A stretch of 64,000 nucleotides of DNA from positions 124,001 to 188,000 of the forward strand of contig CAYTDM010000001.1 of assembly GCA_964436635.1 (NCBI GenBank), given 5' to 3'. Numbering within the stretch: position 1 is the stretch's first letter; every line of letters starts with the position of its first letter. The stretch comes from DASRQK01 sp964436635 (lineage in GTDB: Bacteria; Bacteroidota; Bacteroidia; Sphingobacteriales; Sphingobacteriaceae). The notes below the pieces were generated by a model. That model saw nothing but the letters and a program-made list of their open reading frames with translations. It was not told where the DNA came from and made no database searches. Positions 16,445-25,670 of the stretch are shown in pieces. The translations under genes and the position numbers were made by a program.

Positions 16445-17380
16445 ATGAAGAAATCAATCTTAGTACTCGGTTTAGCGTCCGCATTTTTATTTGGCGCTTG
16501 CCAACAATCATTAAAAACTGGTGAGGGTGGTCTAAAATATCAAATCATCAAGGATGCTGGTAATGATAAAGCACAGCCAGGCGATATGTTATCGATCAGT
16601 GTGGTCATTAAAAGTGACAGAGATTCTATTTTAAATGACACTTATGCCATCGGTTTACCACAAATCGTAAATATTGCAGCAGACAGTCTTCCAGGTTTGT
16701 ACCCAGGAGATCACAACACTATGTTTAGCATGTTAGGTGAAGGTGATAGCGCGGTATTCCACTTGAATTTAGACACTATGGCGGTGAAAACAGGCCAGCC
16801 GAAACCTGATTTTGTTGATCAATATGTAATTTTCAATGTTAAGGTTAATAAGCACTTCAAAAAAGGAAACTTAACGGATAGTGCATTGTATGCTGAAATT
16901 AACACTTATTTTGATGGCGAGATCAATAAATTAAAAGAGGGTGAAGAATCAAAAATTGAAACTTACGTTAAAAGCATTAAATCCACTCCAGAAAAAACTT
17001 CTTCAGGATTGCAGTATGTGATTACTGAAAAAGGTACAGGTGCAATGCCTAAACCTACAGATTCAGTAGTCGTTCACTACACCGGATACTTAACTTCAGG
17101 AAAAGTATTCGACACTTCATTGCAAGACGTTGCGCAGAAAAACGGCATTGTAAATCCAATGCGTGTTTATGAACCGGCTAAATTTGCTATTGGTGTAGGA
17201 CAAGTTATTCCAGGTTGGGATGAAGGTTTATTATTGATGCCTTCAGGAAGTAAATTCAAATTAATTATTCCTTCGAAATTAGCTTATGGTGAACAAGGCG
17301 ATATGCGTGGTCAAATTCCTCCACACTCACCATTAGTATTTGATATTGAATTAATTGATATTATTCCAGCGAATAATTAA
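16445..17380 (+). CDS. FKBP-type peptidyl-prolyl isomerase lipoprotein
   Basis: Envelope chaperone that isomerises prolyl bonds. A lipoprotein signal (MKKSILVLGLASAFLFGACQQ, lipid Cys about 19) directs it to the periplasmic side of a membrane. The C-terminal FKBP domain (about 185-310) carries VVVHYTGYLTSGKVFDTS, FAIGVGQVIPGWDEGL, IPSKLAYGEQG and IPPHSPLVFDIEL. The first half (about 40-130) looks like a second, degenerate FKBP fold (GDMLSISVVI, NTMFSMLGEGDSAVFH). This two-domain layout is frequent in Bacteroidota. A hairpin terminator follows at 17409. Confidence 0.93.
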   Translation: MKKSILVLGLASAFLFGACQQSLKTGEGGLKYQIIKDAGNDKAQPGDMLSISVVIKSDRDSILNDTYAIGLPQIVNIAADSLPGLYPGDHNTMFSMLGEGDSAVFHLNLDTMAVKTGQPKPDFVDQYVIFNVKVNKHFKKGNLTDSALYAEINTYFDGEINKLKEGEESKIETYVKSIKSTPEKTSSGLQYVITEKGTGAMPKPTDSVVVHYTGYLTSGKVFDTSLQDVAQKNGIVNPMRVYEPAKFAIGVGQVIPGWDEGLLLMPSGSKFKLIIPSKLAYGEQGDMRGQIPPHSPLVFDIELIDIIPANN

Positions 17381-17408
17381 TCAATCATTCTTATAAAATC
17401 TTGAAAAG

Positions 17409-17444
17409 CGGGTTTAACCATTAGGTTAATCCCGTTTTTATTTT
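17409..17444 (+). terminator. intrinsic terminator after the FKBP gene
   Basis: CGGGTTTAACC and GGTTAATCCCG pair around a 4-base loop with one mismatch in the stem, followed by TTTTTATTTT. It lies 28 bases after the FKBP stop and separates nrnA-FKBP from tatD. Confidence 0.8.
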
Positions 17445-17494
17445 GCTTTATATTCATTAGTTTTGTTTGTCTATTTGAGTTTTTATTAGCCGAT

Positions 17495-18295
17495 ATGTAT
17501 TTAATTGACACGCATACTCACCTTTATTATACCGATGATCCGACTGAATTAAATGCTCAAATGGACCGTTGTGTAAATAACCATGTCCAGCAGTTATTGT
17601 TTCCTAATGTAGACGTCAATTCTATTGAATTGATCCAAAATACTATCAGTAGGTTTCCAGAACATTGTTTTGCTATGCTTGGGCTGCATCCATGCAGTGT
17701 GAAGGAAGATTATTTACAACAATTAGAGATAATAAAAAATCTTATAGATCAATGCATTCAAACTGAACACCCATTTAAACTATTTGGGATTGGAGAAATT
17801 GGTTTGGATTTGCATTGGGACACTACCACCTTGGACATTCAAAAGGATGCTTTTCGAATTCAAACTGCCTGGGCAAAACAATTAAATCTTCCAGTATCTA
17901 TCCATTGCCGCGATGCCTATGAACCACTATTTGAATTACTTGAAGAAGTTCAAGACGGTACATTAAGCGGTGTTCTGCATTGTTTTACAGGAGATTTGGA
18001 ACAGGCAAATCGTGTCCTGGAATATGGACTTTATTTAGGTATAGGTGGAGTAGTCACCTATAAAAATGCAGGATTAGATCATGTGGTCAAACAGATACCT
18101 GTGCATAAAATCGTGTTGGAAACGGATTCTCCCTATTTAGCTCCTGCACCATTCCGAGGCAAAAAGAATGAAAGCAGTTTTTTGCTAAACATTGCTGAGA
18201 AGGTCGCCGTTTTACAACAAATATCTATTGAAGAATTAGCGGAAGTTACCACAAATACGGCGGCAAAGCTTTTTAAATTGCCTGTTAAAAATTAA
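17495..18295 (+). CDS. tatD: TatD family metal-dependent hydrolase
   Basis: TIM-barrel metal-dependent DNase-like hydrolase of 266 residues. Metal ligands are visible in order: DTHTHLYY near the N-terminus, the Glu in IGEIGLDLHW, HCRDAYEP, LHCFTGD and ETDSPYLAP. This is the full TatD/YcfH pattern. Family members act as 3'-5' exonucleases or D-aminoacyl-tRNA deacylases; which applies cannot be told. ansA starts 12 bases after it, so they are likely cotranscribed. Confidence 0.93.
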   Translation: MYLIDTHTHLYYTDDPTELNAQMDRCVNNHVQQLLFPNVDVNSIELIQNTISRFPEHCFAMLGLHPCSVKEDYLQQLEIIKNLIDQCIQTEHPFKLFGIGEIGLDLHWDTTTLDIQKDAFRIQTAWAKQLNLPVSIHCRDAYEPLFELLEEVQDGTLSGVLHCFTGDLEQANRVLEYGLYLGIGGVVTYKNAGLDHVVKQIPVHKIVLETDSPYLAPAPFRGKKNESSFLLNIAEKVAVLQQISIEELAEVTTNTAAKLFKLPVKN

Positions 18296-18307
18296 ACTTC
18301 ATTAAAC

Positions 18308-19330
18308 ATGAATAAAATTTTAGTGCTATACACTGGAGGAACCATTGGGATGGTAAAAGATGAATCAAGTGATTCATTTGTGCCCTTTGATTTCGAGTTG
18401 ATAGCGAACAATATTCCAGAACTGAAACGATTGGATTATCATTTAACTGTCCATTCCTTCTCTCCCATTATAGATTCATCGAATATGACACCCAAAATTT
18501 GGGTGGATATGGCAGTACTTATTAAAGAAAATTATCACAATTACGACGGATTTGTCATACTTCATGGCTCAGACACCATGGCGTTTACGGCTTCTGCTTT
18601 AAGCTTTTTATTAGAGGGCCTTCAAAAGCCTGTTATTTTATCCGGGTCTCAATTGCCGATCGGTGAAATTCGAACGGATGCGAGAGAGAATTTAATTACT
18701 GCTCTTGAATTAGCTTCCGCAAAAAAGAATAGCATGCCATTGATTCATGAAGTATGTATATTTTTTGACAACAAATTATATAGAGGAAACCGCGCTTTCA
18801 AATACAACTCTGCAAAATTTGAAGCTTTTAGATCCCCTAATTATCCGGTGTTAGTTGAATCAGGAGTGCATTTAAAATATAATCAAGATGCATTTTTAAA
18901 TAATTCAGGGAAGGATTTTAAATTGCACACTGTTGTAGACGATGCTGTAGCCGTATTAAAACTTTTCCCTGGAATCAATGTCAACATAGTCAATGCCATT
19001 CTTCAAAGCAATGCGCGTTCCATCATAATGGAAACCTTTGGAACTGGTAATACGACTACAGAGAAATGGTTCTTAGACGCCTTGTCCGCCGCTATAGAAA
19101 GTGGAAAGAACATCTTAAATATTTCCCAGTGCAAAGTTGGATCTGTAGAATTGGGGCGGTATGAAACCAGTCGGCATTTGAAAGAAATTGGAGTGTTAAA
19201 CGGTTTCGATATGACGTTTGAGGCTGCCATTACGAAATTAATGCATTTGCAAGGCAGGTTTCAGGATCAAAAAGAAGTGGCTTATTGGGTACAAAAAAAC
19301 ATGAGAGGCGAATTAACTGAATTGTATTAA
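18308..19330 (+). CDS. ansA: type I (cytosolic) L-asparaginase
   Basis: Hydrolyses asparagine to aspartate and ammonia. The catalytic Thr motifs are both present: YTGGTIGMVKDES at the N-terminus (nucleophile Thr) and ILHGSDTMAFTASALSF (Thr-Asp pair). There is no signal peptide, which with the 340-residue length points to the cytosolic, homotetrameric type I with an allosteric C-terminal domain. LSGSQLPIGEIRTDAREN is also family-typical. The aspartate aminotransferase and amino-acid permease at 59-62 kb could use its product, though they are not linked. Confidence 0.93.
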   Translation: MNKILVLYTGGTIGMVKDESSDSFVPFDFELIANNIPELKRLDYHLTVHSFSPIIDSSNMTPKIWVDMAVLIKENYHNYDGFVILHGSDTMAFTASALSFLLEGLQKPVILSGSQLPIGEIRTDARENLITALELASAKKNSMPLIHEVCIFFDNKLYRGNRAFKYNSAKFEAFRSPNYPVLVESGVHLKYNQDAFLNNSGKDFKLHTVVDDAVAVLKLFPGINVNIVNAILQSNARSIIMETFGTGNTTTEKWFLDALSAAIESGKNILNISQCKVGSVELGRYETSRHLKEIGVLNGFDMTFEAAITKLMHLQGRFQDQKEVAYWVQKNMRGELTELY

Positions 19331-19355
19331 ATGCACTAATTAAGGATTCAATTCC

Positions 19356-20717
19356 TTATGAATCCAATTCCCCTTCATGAGCAATTAAATCTCCAACGAC
19401 AAAGGTACTGCCGCCAACGAAAATTAAGTCTTCATCGTTGGACGCTTGTATGGCTGTTAATGCGGCTGCTATAACTGAATCATGAGGCGTGCCAATCAAC
19501 CCATGTGTGCGTGCTTTTTCCGCTAACATCCCGACGGGCAGCGCTCGGGGTAGATCTACTTGACAAAAGTAATATCGCGCATCTTTAGGAAGTAAAGGAA
19601 GCATTTTATTTAAATCTTTATCAGCCATCACGCCTAAAACAATATGAAGGGATCTGTGTGGCGTTTGGGAAATGTTAAAGATGATTTCCTTCCAGCCATC
19701 TTCATTGTGTCCGGTGTCACAAATGACCAATGGATTCTCCTTTAAACGTTCCCATCTTCCCCTTAAGCCTGTTAATTTTGTTAAATTGCTAAGTCCCTGT
19801 TTCACTGCCTGAATGGGCAAATTCCATCCTAATCGATTCAGGTATAAAACAGCACTGATAATTCCTAAAGCGTTTTTTAGTTGATAGGATCCTAACAAAT
19901 CAATGTGGTAGTGACCAAGATACTCTTTTATGATTTCGGATGACAAACCATTAAATGCACGCGATAATCTCTCTAATTCTTGGTTTGATTGGATTAAAAT
20001 TTGTTGAGATTCGGGAGATTTTTGTATCAACGTTGCTTGAAGGATCTCTGAGGCAAAAACTATTGGTGCTTCCATTTCCTCGGCTTTTGCTTTAAATACT
20101 GTTGCGATATCTTCCTGCTTTTCACTTATGATGACTGGAATATGATCTTTAATTATGCCTGCCTTTTCTCCAGCAATTAGTGAAAGTTGATCTCCGAGTT
20201 GTGCCTGATGATCCCAGCCAATATTTGTAATTACAGACAGCTCTGGTAAAATGATATTAGTGGAATCCAATCGCCCTCCTAAGCCTGTTTCAATAATGGC
20301 TATATCTACTTGTTCTTTAGCAAAATAATCAAATGCCATCGCCACCGTCACTTCAAAGAATGAAGGATGGATGGTCTCAATGGATGATTGATGGTTGGCC
20401 ACAAAATCAATCACATATTCCGTAGGAATCATTTCACCATTGATACGGATTCTTTCTCGAAAATCTACTAAATGTGGTGAAGTATATAAACCGGTTTTAT
20501 AGCCTGCAGCCTGAAAAATGGCAGCAAGCGCATGGGAAGTCGAACCTTTCCCATTCGTGCCAGCGACATGAATGCTTTTGAATTTTTTTTGAGGATGGTC
20601 TAATATTTTACAAAAGGCCAATGTGTTTGTAAGATCCTTTTTTAAAGCACTCGCACCATCCCTCGTAAACATTGGAAGCTTACTATACAGATAGTCCATC
20701 GTTTCTTGGTAATTCAC
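19356..20717 (-). CDS. folC: bifunctional folylpolyglutamate synthase / dihydrofolate synthase
   Basis: Adds glutamate to dihydropteroate and extends folate polyglutamates in the cytosol. The Mur-ligase-like ATP site is HVAGTNGKGSTSHAL at about 50-64; IIETGLGGRLDSTN, TNIGWDHQAQLG and the C-terminal CDTGHNEDGW and GVMADKD are hallmarks of FolC. The 453 residues are full length. It is the last gene of a minus-strand train led by envelope genes and starts 20 bases after the TonB-like stop, which is a functionally unrelated neighbour. Confidence 0.95.
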   Translation of the reverse strand: MNYQETMDYLYSKLPMFTRDGASALKKDLTNTLAFCKILDHPQKKFKSIHVAGTNGKGSTSHALAAIFQAAGYKTGLYTSPHLVDFRERIRINGEMIPTEYVIDFVANHQSSIETIHPSFFEVTVAMAFDYFAKEQVDIAIIETGLGGRLDSTNIILPELSVITNIGWDHQAQLGDQLSLIAGEKAGIIKDHIPVIISEKQEDIATVFKAKAEEMEAPIVFASEILQATLIQKSPESQQILIQSNQELERLSRAFNGLSSEIIKEYLGHYHIDLLGSYQLKNALGIISAVLYLNRLGWNLPIQAVKQGLSNLTKLTGLRGRWERLKENPLVICDTGHNEDGWKEIIFNISQTPHRSLHIVLGVMADKDLNKMLPLLPKDARYYFCQVDLPRALPVGMLAEKARTHGLIGTPHDSVIAAALTAIQASNDEDLIFVGGSTFVVGDLIAHEGELDS

Positions 20718-20737
20718 GTCAAAAACTTTAGTATAGT

Positions 20738-21556
20738 TTATCTCAATTTGAAATTAAAGTACAACACTGCTTTTTGAACAGTTGGTGCATTTTCCAATTG
20801 ATTTAATCGGGCTCCCCTTAAGGCCGCCTCACATTTGTCCCAAAGGGATTTATCAGGTAAGGTGGTGCCAGTGACTCCTGCTCGTGCATAAATCACCGAA
20901 CCATTTGGTGCGACATGGACTTCTACCGCGACGATTCCTTGTTGACGACCGTTATCCTCAATTTTTGGTGCAACTACCCATCTCCTATTTGAAATGGATA
21001 GCCCCATGTTTCCATCTCCTGAACCACCTTCACCGTAATTGGATGCTAATGGATCTCCTAAATTACTGCCCTGATTGCCGGCCACGTTGGAAGTTCCATC
21101 GCCCCGTCCCGTAGACGTGTTTTGGCGTCCTTTATACAAGGCATTTGGGTTAACCACAGGTTTACTGTCTTTTTTGTCTGCGGTCGTTTCAGGTGCATTT
21201 GCTTTTTTTGTTTCATTTGAAACGACTGCAGGTGCATCGTCCATATCCTGGGTGACGACTTGTTGATTTGATATTTGTTGAGATGGGGATTGATCAGGAT
21301 TTAAGGTCGGATCTATGCGATCTGGATTTACCTCATTTGCATTTGGATGCATGGATGGCTCATCCACCGTCATGTAATCATCCCCCATGCCGAATTCAGC
21401 CGTTCCATAATTAACCACCATCCCTCCCATACCAAATTGTGGAAGTTTACTGCCAATCATGATAAAGAAACTAATTAACAATAAGCTACCCATGATCGCC
21501 GAAGCAATGCCAAATGCTTTTGGAAAATTATTCTCTTGAACGTTGTAATTCATCAT
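20738..21556 (-). CDS. TonB-like energy transducer with long variable linker
   Basis: 272-residue protein with a short cytoplasmic N-terminus, one membrane helix (FGIASAIMGSLLLISFFIMI), a long periplasmic low-complexity linker rich in Asp, Asn, Gln and Pro (about 60-180) and a C-terminal TonB/TolA-like domain (about 190-272: VEVHVAPNGSVIYAR, ALRGARLNQLE, KAVLYFNFKLR). The C-terminal YFNFKLR ending and position right after ExbB/ExbD-type genes indicate that it transmits proton-motive force to outer-membrane partners. It lacks the classical Pro-Lys/Glu-Pro repeats of E. coli TonB, and the C-terminus resembles AgtX/TolA-type variants common in Bacteroidota. Confidence 0.85.
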   Translation of the reverse strand: MMNYNVQENNFPKAFGIASAIMGSLLLISFFIMIGSKLPQFGMGGMVVNYGTAEFGMGDDYMTVDEPSMHPNANEVNPDRIDPTLNPDQSPSQQISNQQVVTQDMDDAPAVVSNETKKANAPETTADKKDSKPVVNPNALYKGRQNTSTGRGDGTSNVAGNQGSNLGDPLASNYGEGGSGDGNMGLSISNRRWVVAPKIEDNGRQQGIVAVEVHVAPNGSVIYARAGVTGTTLPDKSLWDKCEAALRGARLNQLENAPTVQKAVLYFNFKLR

Positions 21557-21560
21557 ACTA

Positions 21561-21965
21561 TTATCTTTTTGCGTCCGTGGCTAAAAATACTCGAACCTTT
21601 AATTGGTTCGCTATATCCATCACCGCTACGACATTTTGGATCGGCACTGAACTGTCCGCATACAACATAATGGTTAACTCCTCTCCTGGATTGATTTGGG
21701 TTTGAAGTGTTGGCATTAAGTTATCCAGCGGAATAGGTTGTTTGTCCAAGTAATATGTTAAATCTGAGGTCACCGATACGGTCACGGTTTTGCGCGCAAC
21801 AGATTGTTCACCAGCACTGGATCGCGGAAGTAGTAATTTAACCACTTGAGGATTTGCAACCGCAGAAGCCAATAGGAAGAACAACATTAAGAAAAACATA
21901 ATGTCATTCAATGCGGATGTATGAACCTCTGCTGTGTGCTTACTTCGCCTATTTCGAATATTCAT
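21561..21965 (-). CDS. exbD: ExbD/TolR family biopolymer transporter
   Basis: Stator subunit of a proton-driven envelope motor. The 134 residues contain a basic N-terminus (NIRNRRSKHTAEVH), a single membrane helix DIMFFLMLFFLLASAV whose opening Asp is the family's conserved proton-carrying residue, and a small periplasmic domain. Genes for TolQ/ExbB lie 15 bases upstream and TonB-like 4 bases downstream. Confidence 0.93.
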   Translation of the reverse strand: MNIRNRRSKHTAEVHTSALNDIMFFLMLFFLLASAVANPQVVKLLLPRSSAGEQSVARKTVTVSVTSDLTYYLDKQPIPLDNLMPTLQTQINPGEELTIMLYADSSVPIQNVVAVMDIANQLKVRVFLATDAKR

Positions 21966-21980
21966 GCTTTTTCAATCTAA

Positions 21981-22682
21981 TTAACGGCTCGGCTCGTCCA
22001 ATAAATCAATAAATTCAACTGCGTCAGTCTCCATTCTTAAAATGAGACGTTCTACCATCATATTCAACATATGGAATCCGATGTAAGAAAGAATACCGAT
22101 CGTTAAACCCGCTGCCGATGCAATCATTTTCACATATAAACCTCCCGAAACACTGGCGATATCAATCCCACCAGCCGCTTCTACGTCCCGGAAAATAATA
22201 ATTACCCCAAAAATAGTACCCACAAATCCCAACATCGGTGCAATGGTCGAAATAATCGCAAGAATATTTAAATTCTTTTCTAAACGAGCAACTTCCAGTT
22301 TACCCACATTTTCTATGGCCCCTTCAATATCTTTTATAGGTCTTCCTATTCGTGCCAAACCCTTCTGCAACATTCTACTTAAGGGATTATTAGTAGCACG
22401 ACAAACCGCAATCGCCGAATCCAACTTGCCAGATAACACATGATGCTTTATTTGGGACATTAAACTTGGATCAATTTTAGATGCTTTTTTAATGGTCATG
22501 TATCGTTCAATAAAAATAACTAAGGCTGCAAATAATAAAATTGCTAAGGGCACCATGACCCAACCGGCTTTAAATAACAAACCAATTAAACTGATTTGTT
22601 CGTCTGCAAGTTCAAAACTTTGTGCGGTATTATTCGCAAAAGTATCTAATGGAAAACTGTTGTCTTGTTGTAATTGTAACAT
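21981..22682 (-). CDS. exbB: MotA/TolQ/ExbB proton channel family protein
   Basis: Proton-channel subunit of the ExbBD/TolQR motor. The 233 residues hold three membrane segments (AGWVMVPLAILLFAALVIFIE; LAIISTIAPMLGFVGTIFGVIIIF; MIASAAGLTIGILSYIGF) with the cytoplasmic domain between the first and second, as in ExbB. TIAPMLGFVGTIFG is the characteristic family segment. It precedes exbD and the TonB-like gene in a compact operon and follows the HU-SPOR gene by 20 bases. Confidence 0.94.
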   Translation of the reverse strand: MLQLQQDNSFPLDTFANNTAQSFELADEQISLIGLLFKAGWVMVPLAILLFAALVIFIERYMTIKKASKIDPSLMSQIKHHVLSGKLDSAIAVCRATNNPLSRMLQKGLARIGRPIKDIEGAIENVGKLEVARLEKNLNILAIISTIAPMLGFVGTIFGVIIIFRDVEAAGGIDIASVSGGLYVKMIASAAGLTIGILSYIGFHMLNMMVERLILRMETDAVEFIDLLDEPSR

Positions 22683-22702
22683 ATAGTGTGCTCTAATATT
22701 GG

Positions 22703-23812
22703 TTATTGCGCTGTTTCTAATTTACTTCTATCTACCCGTGCTACCCAAGCTCCAGGTTCCACGGTTCGTTTAATTTCACCCAATGCGCGGTACGCCTCTG
22801 CTTCCGTTGCGTAGCTTCCGCAACTTACCTTTTTGCGATTACCAGGCATGCGACTATCAATGGCCCAAACTTCAATGCCCTTGGCTTTCATCTCACCTAC
22901 AAACTTATCCGCTAATTCCATACTCGTGAAAGAGCCCACAATGATCTCATAGGTTACTGTAGGCAAATTTTCTGCCAAAACCTCTGTTCTTAGGCTGTCC
23001 ATCTGAGCTATCGAGTCTAATAAGGCCAGATCGGCAGCATCTATTTGAGGGATCGTATCGTTCACCACTACCGGTGCCACCTGCTTGATTGGCGCGGGTG
23101 TTTTCTTGAAATTCTTTTCTATCTGTTGGGTGAAAAAGTCTTGACCCTTTTGAAAAAGATCAGGTCGGAAAAAATACAATGACAGTAAAGCTGTTGCCAC
23201 AAAAAACACAAAAATGCCTGCATTCTTCCAAAAAGAATTTTTACGAATTGCATGTTCTTCCACTTCTTCTTCAGTTCCCACAAATTGTTCTTCCTTTATT
23301 CCTTCTTCAGTGTTTACAATTTGTTCATCCGAAACTGTTTGAACTTCTGAAACGGCTGTTTCATCTGTTCTTAAAGGAGCAACAGGAAGCCCGTCTGTCT
23401 TTTTCTTTACTTCTAATACACTTCGTGCTTGACCTAAAAACGCGTGACCATCTGCTAATGAAAAATGAATAGAATCCGAATCTTTTTTCATGATTCCGAA
23501 ACCAACTAATTCTACGATTCCTGCTTTGTTTAGGGTCGTTAATAATGATTGAATCGCATTGTCCACCAATGCTTTTGCTTCATTTTTACTAATTAAACGT
23601 TGCGCAGCAACATAATTCGTCAATACTTCATTTTCATCTTGAATGTTCGTATCAGGAGAAAATTTCACCGTGTATGTGGAGGCAAAAAATTGATTCGTCT
23701 CTTTATCAAAATATCCAGGAGTATCCAATCGTGAAAAATGCCCAAAGCGATTTACCACGACACGATCTTGCCGACTTAATAAAAATACTATACAATGCCC
23801 CAGATTAATCAT
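22703..23812 (-). CDS. HU-CCDC81/SPOR domain membrane protein
   Basis: Three-part protein of 369 residues. The N-terminal half (about 1-135) resembles the HU-CCDC81 pair seen in Bacteroidota (RQDRVVVNRFGHFSRLD; GIVELVGFGIMKKDSDSIHF). After an acidic linker there is a membrane helix (about 200-220, NAGIFVFFVATALLSLYFF), and the C-terminus (about 285-362) is a SPOR domain (YEIIVGSFTSMELADKFVGE, KKVSCGSYATEAEAYRALGE) that in other proteins binds denuded peptidoglycan at division sites. The topology would place the HU-like part in the cytoplasm and SPOR in the periplasm. It leads the exbB-exbD-tonB operon. Exact role unknown, probably envelope or division related. Confidence 0.82.
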   Translation of the reverse strand: MINLGHCIVFLLSRQDRVVVNRFGHFSRLDTPGYFDKETNQFFASTYTVKFSPDTNIQDENEVLTNYVAAQRLISKNEAKALVDNAIQSLLTTLNKAGIVELVGFGIMKKDSDSIHFSLADGHAFLGQARSVLEVKKKTDGLPVAPLRTDETAVSEVQTVSDEQIVNTEEGIKEEQFVGTEEEVEEHAIRKNSFWKNAGIFVFFVATALLSLYFFRPDLFQKGQDFFTQQIEKNFKKTPAPIKQVAPVVVNDTIPQIDAADLALLDSIAQMDSLRTEVLAENLPTVTYEIIVGSFTSMELADKFVGEMKAKGIEVWAIDSRMPGNRKKVSCGSYATEAEAYRALGEIKRTVEPGAWVARVDRSKLETAQ

Positions 23813-23869
23813 TTATACGTTTTTTGCTTCACGCAAAGTTATCATTTTAAACCAAATTTTTTAAATTCA

Positions 23870-25657
23870 TTAAAATGAAAAATTAACACCGCCAATTACG
23901 TTTAAACCAAGTTTTGGATAGTATAAATAGCGATCGTTTGATGTGTTTAATAAATTGTTAACCCGAACATATACACCTAATTTCTCAGTCGCTCTAAACT
24001 CTAAACCTGCACTCAGATCCACAAATGCCGGGATGGTTTCTTTTTCATAAACACTGTTTATAGCACCTCCATTATAATAGATTTCCCAATTCATAGGGTC
24101 GTATTTTTTTCCATACGTTTGGCCCATAAATAATAATTCACCATTTAAATAGAGTTTTTCACTCACATTCACCTTGGTATGTGCTCTAATCTCCACTTTT
24201 GGCTGATACCAGGCCTCTTCTTCTGTTTTCAAATCATATTCACTAAAGAGTAAACTTCCCCCCACTCCAATCGTCTCAGAAACGCGTAAATTCACTTCTC
24301 CGAAAAAGTTGAAAATGCCGCTCGATTTTTCACTTTGATCATATATCACATTATAATAAGGACCGAAAGTGGTATTATTCATTAAGGCTAAATTCTCCAC
24401 TTTTCTCCACATGAAATGAGCCTTATATCCGAACATGGAACCAGCATTTCCTTTTACCCCGCCATATATTTTCAAACGATCTAATTCATTTAAAATCCAA
24501 ACATTTGGCCCTAACCACGGATTTTCTTGTGATAAATTTTTGTAGGACGTTTTGTTTACATCGCCTCCAACTCCAAAAAATAAATGGGCATAGCTTGGAA
24601 TCAATGCGAAATCCAATTGTACGTCTGGGAATAAATTAATTCGTGTAGAATCACCAAATTCGGCTGCAAGGTTAATCCCCACCCTTAAATCGTAATTATC
24701 ACCCTTAAATCCTACAAATGGTTGAACTCTTGCAATGTGATTGGATAATTTATATTGGGTATCCTTCACTCCTGTGAAATCTGCGGATGCCTGCAAACCA
24801 ACTTTAAATGTTTGGATGTATTTATTAAAATATCCAGTTATCGCCAAGGAATTTTCACCTGCGTCGAAAGCATTTGAATACAAGTACGCATTCGTTTTAA
24901 CCGCATATGATAAGGAATTTTCATCGTTTGCGCGAGCATTACTCGTTAATTCACCATTTAAATATACGTGATTGAAAGATTGCTTTTCAACGCTCGGCAC
25001 AGCAATATTCCAACCTTCTAAATACTCGTGAAACCCATAAAAACGCGTATTATTTCTTTTAAAGCCCAAGTCCCCAGAAATCGTAAACCCTTCGTGTAAT
25101 TGTCGACCAAACACCCCAATTTCCTGCTGACCAAATACCTGATCATCTATGGAACCTTTTTGGTTTAAAAGTTTAGCAATTAACCCAAAACGAGTATCCA
25201 CGTATTGATCATTCGTCAAATATACTTCACCTAATAAAGTATTAAAATTACCAGCTCCCAGCTTCACGTAATTATTCGTCTTCTTGTCCAACGTCACATA
25301 CGGCATTTCTTGAATAGATAACTGCCTGGTTCCTGTAGTGATATCTAACTTTTTATCGATAATTGAATACGATAATTTTGGTTGATATTCCCGTTTATTA
25401 GACATGTCAGGACTTCTGCGAATCTTTACAGCATCTGCTAAAATCGGGCGATAATCACGAATCACATCGATGGAATCAATCGTCCCCCTTCGTTCTTCTT
25501 GTTGTTGGGTCTGTTGCTGCTGCGCTTGTTGTTGAGTCTGCTGTTGCTGCTGGGTCTGTTGTTGACTTTGCTGCGCAAACACGCACAAAAAACTGATAGA
25601 GAAGCCTGTGGATAATAAGACCCTTTTTATAATTGAATATTTTCTGCTCAAATTCAT
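23870..25657 (-). CDS. outer-membrane beta-barrel protein (TonB-receptor-like barrel) with Q-rich N-terminus
   Basis: 595-residue protein with a signal peptide (about 1-28, SFLCVFAQ), a Gln/Thr run of about 25 residues, and a barrel-like body. The barrel begins near EMPYVTLDKKTNNYVKLGAGNF and ends in a TonB-receptor-like segment FRATEKLGVYVRVNNLLNT followed by LGLNVIGGVNFSF, a typical sorting C-terminus. There is no plug domain, so it is not a normal TonB-dependent transporter. It lies 13 bases after the 1009-residue TPR gene; such a TPR-barrel pair suggests an outer-membrane complex. Substrate unknown. Confidence 0.78.
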   Translation of the reverse strand: MNLSRKYSIIKRVLLSTGFSISFLCVFAQQSQQQTQQQQQTQQQAQQQQTQQQEERRGTIDSIDVIRDYRPILADAVKIRRSPDMSNKREYQPKLSYSIIDKKLDITTGTRQLSIQEMPYVTLDKKTNNYVKLGAGNFNTLLGEVYLTNDQYVDTRFGLIAKLLNQKGSIDDQVFGQQEIGVFGRQLHEGFTISGDLGFKRNNTRFYGFHEYLEGWNIAVPSVEKQSFNHVYLNGELTSNARANDENSLSYAVKTNAYLYSNAFDAGENSLAITGYFNKYIQTFKVGLQASADFTGVKDTQYKLSNHIARVQPFVGFKGDNYDLRVGINLAAEFGDSTRINLFPDVQLDFALIPSYAHLFFGVGGDVNKTSYKNLSQENPWLGPNVWILNELDRLKIYGGVKGNAGSMFGYKAHFMWRKVENLALMNNTTFGPYYNVIYDQSEKSSGIFNFFGEVNLRVSETIGVGGSLLFSEYDLKTEEEAWYQPKVEIRAHTKVNVSEKLYLNGELLFMGQTYGKKYDPMNWEIYYNGGAINSVYEKETIPAFVDLSAGLEFRATEKLGVYVRVNNLLNTSNDRYLYYPKLGLNVIGGVNFSF

Positions 25658-25670
25658 AATCTATCGCTCT

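Noticed and set aside
19344..19365. GGATTCA/TGAATCC hairpin between ansA and folC as terminator
   Set aside because: Seven base pairs with no T-run on either side; it mostly lies in folC's last codons. Too weak to call.
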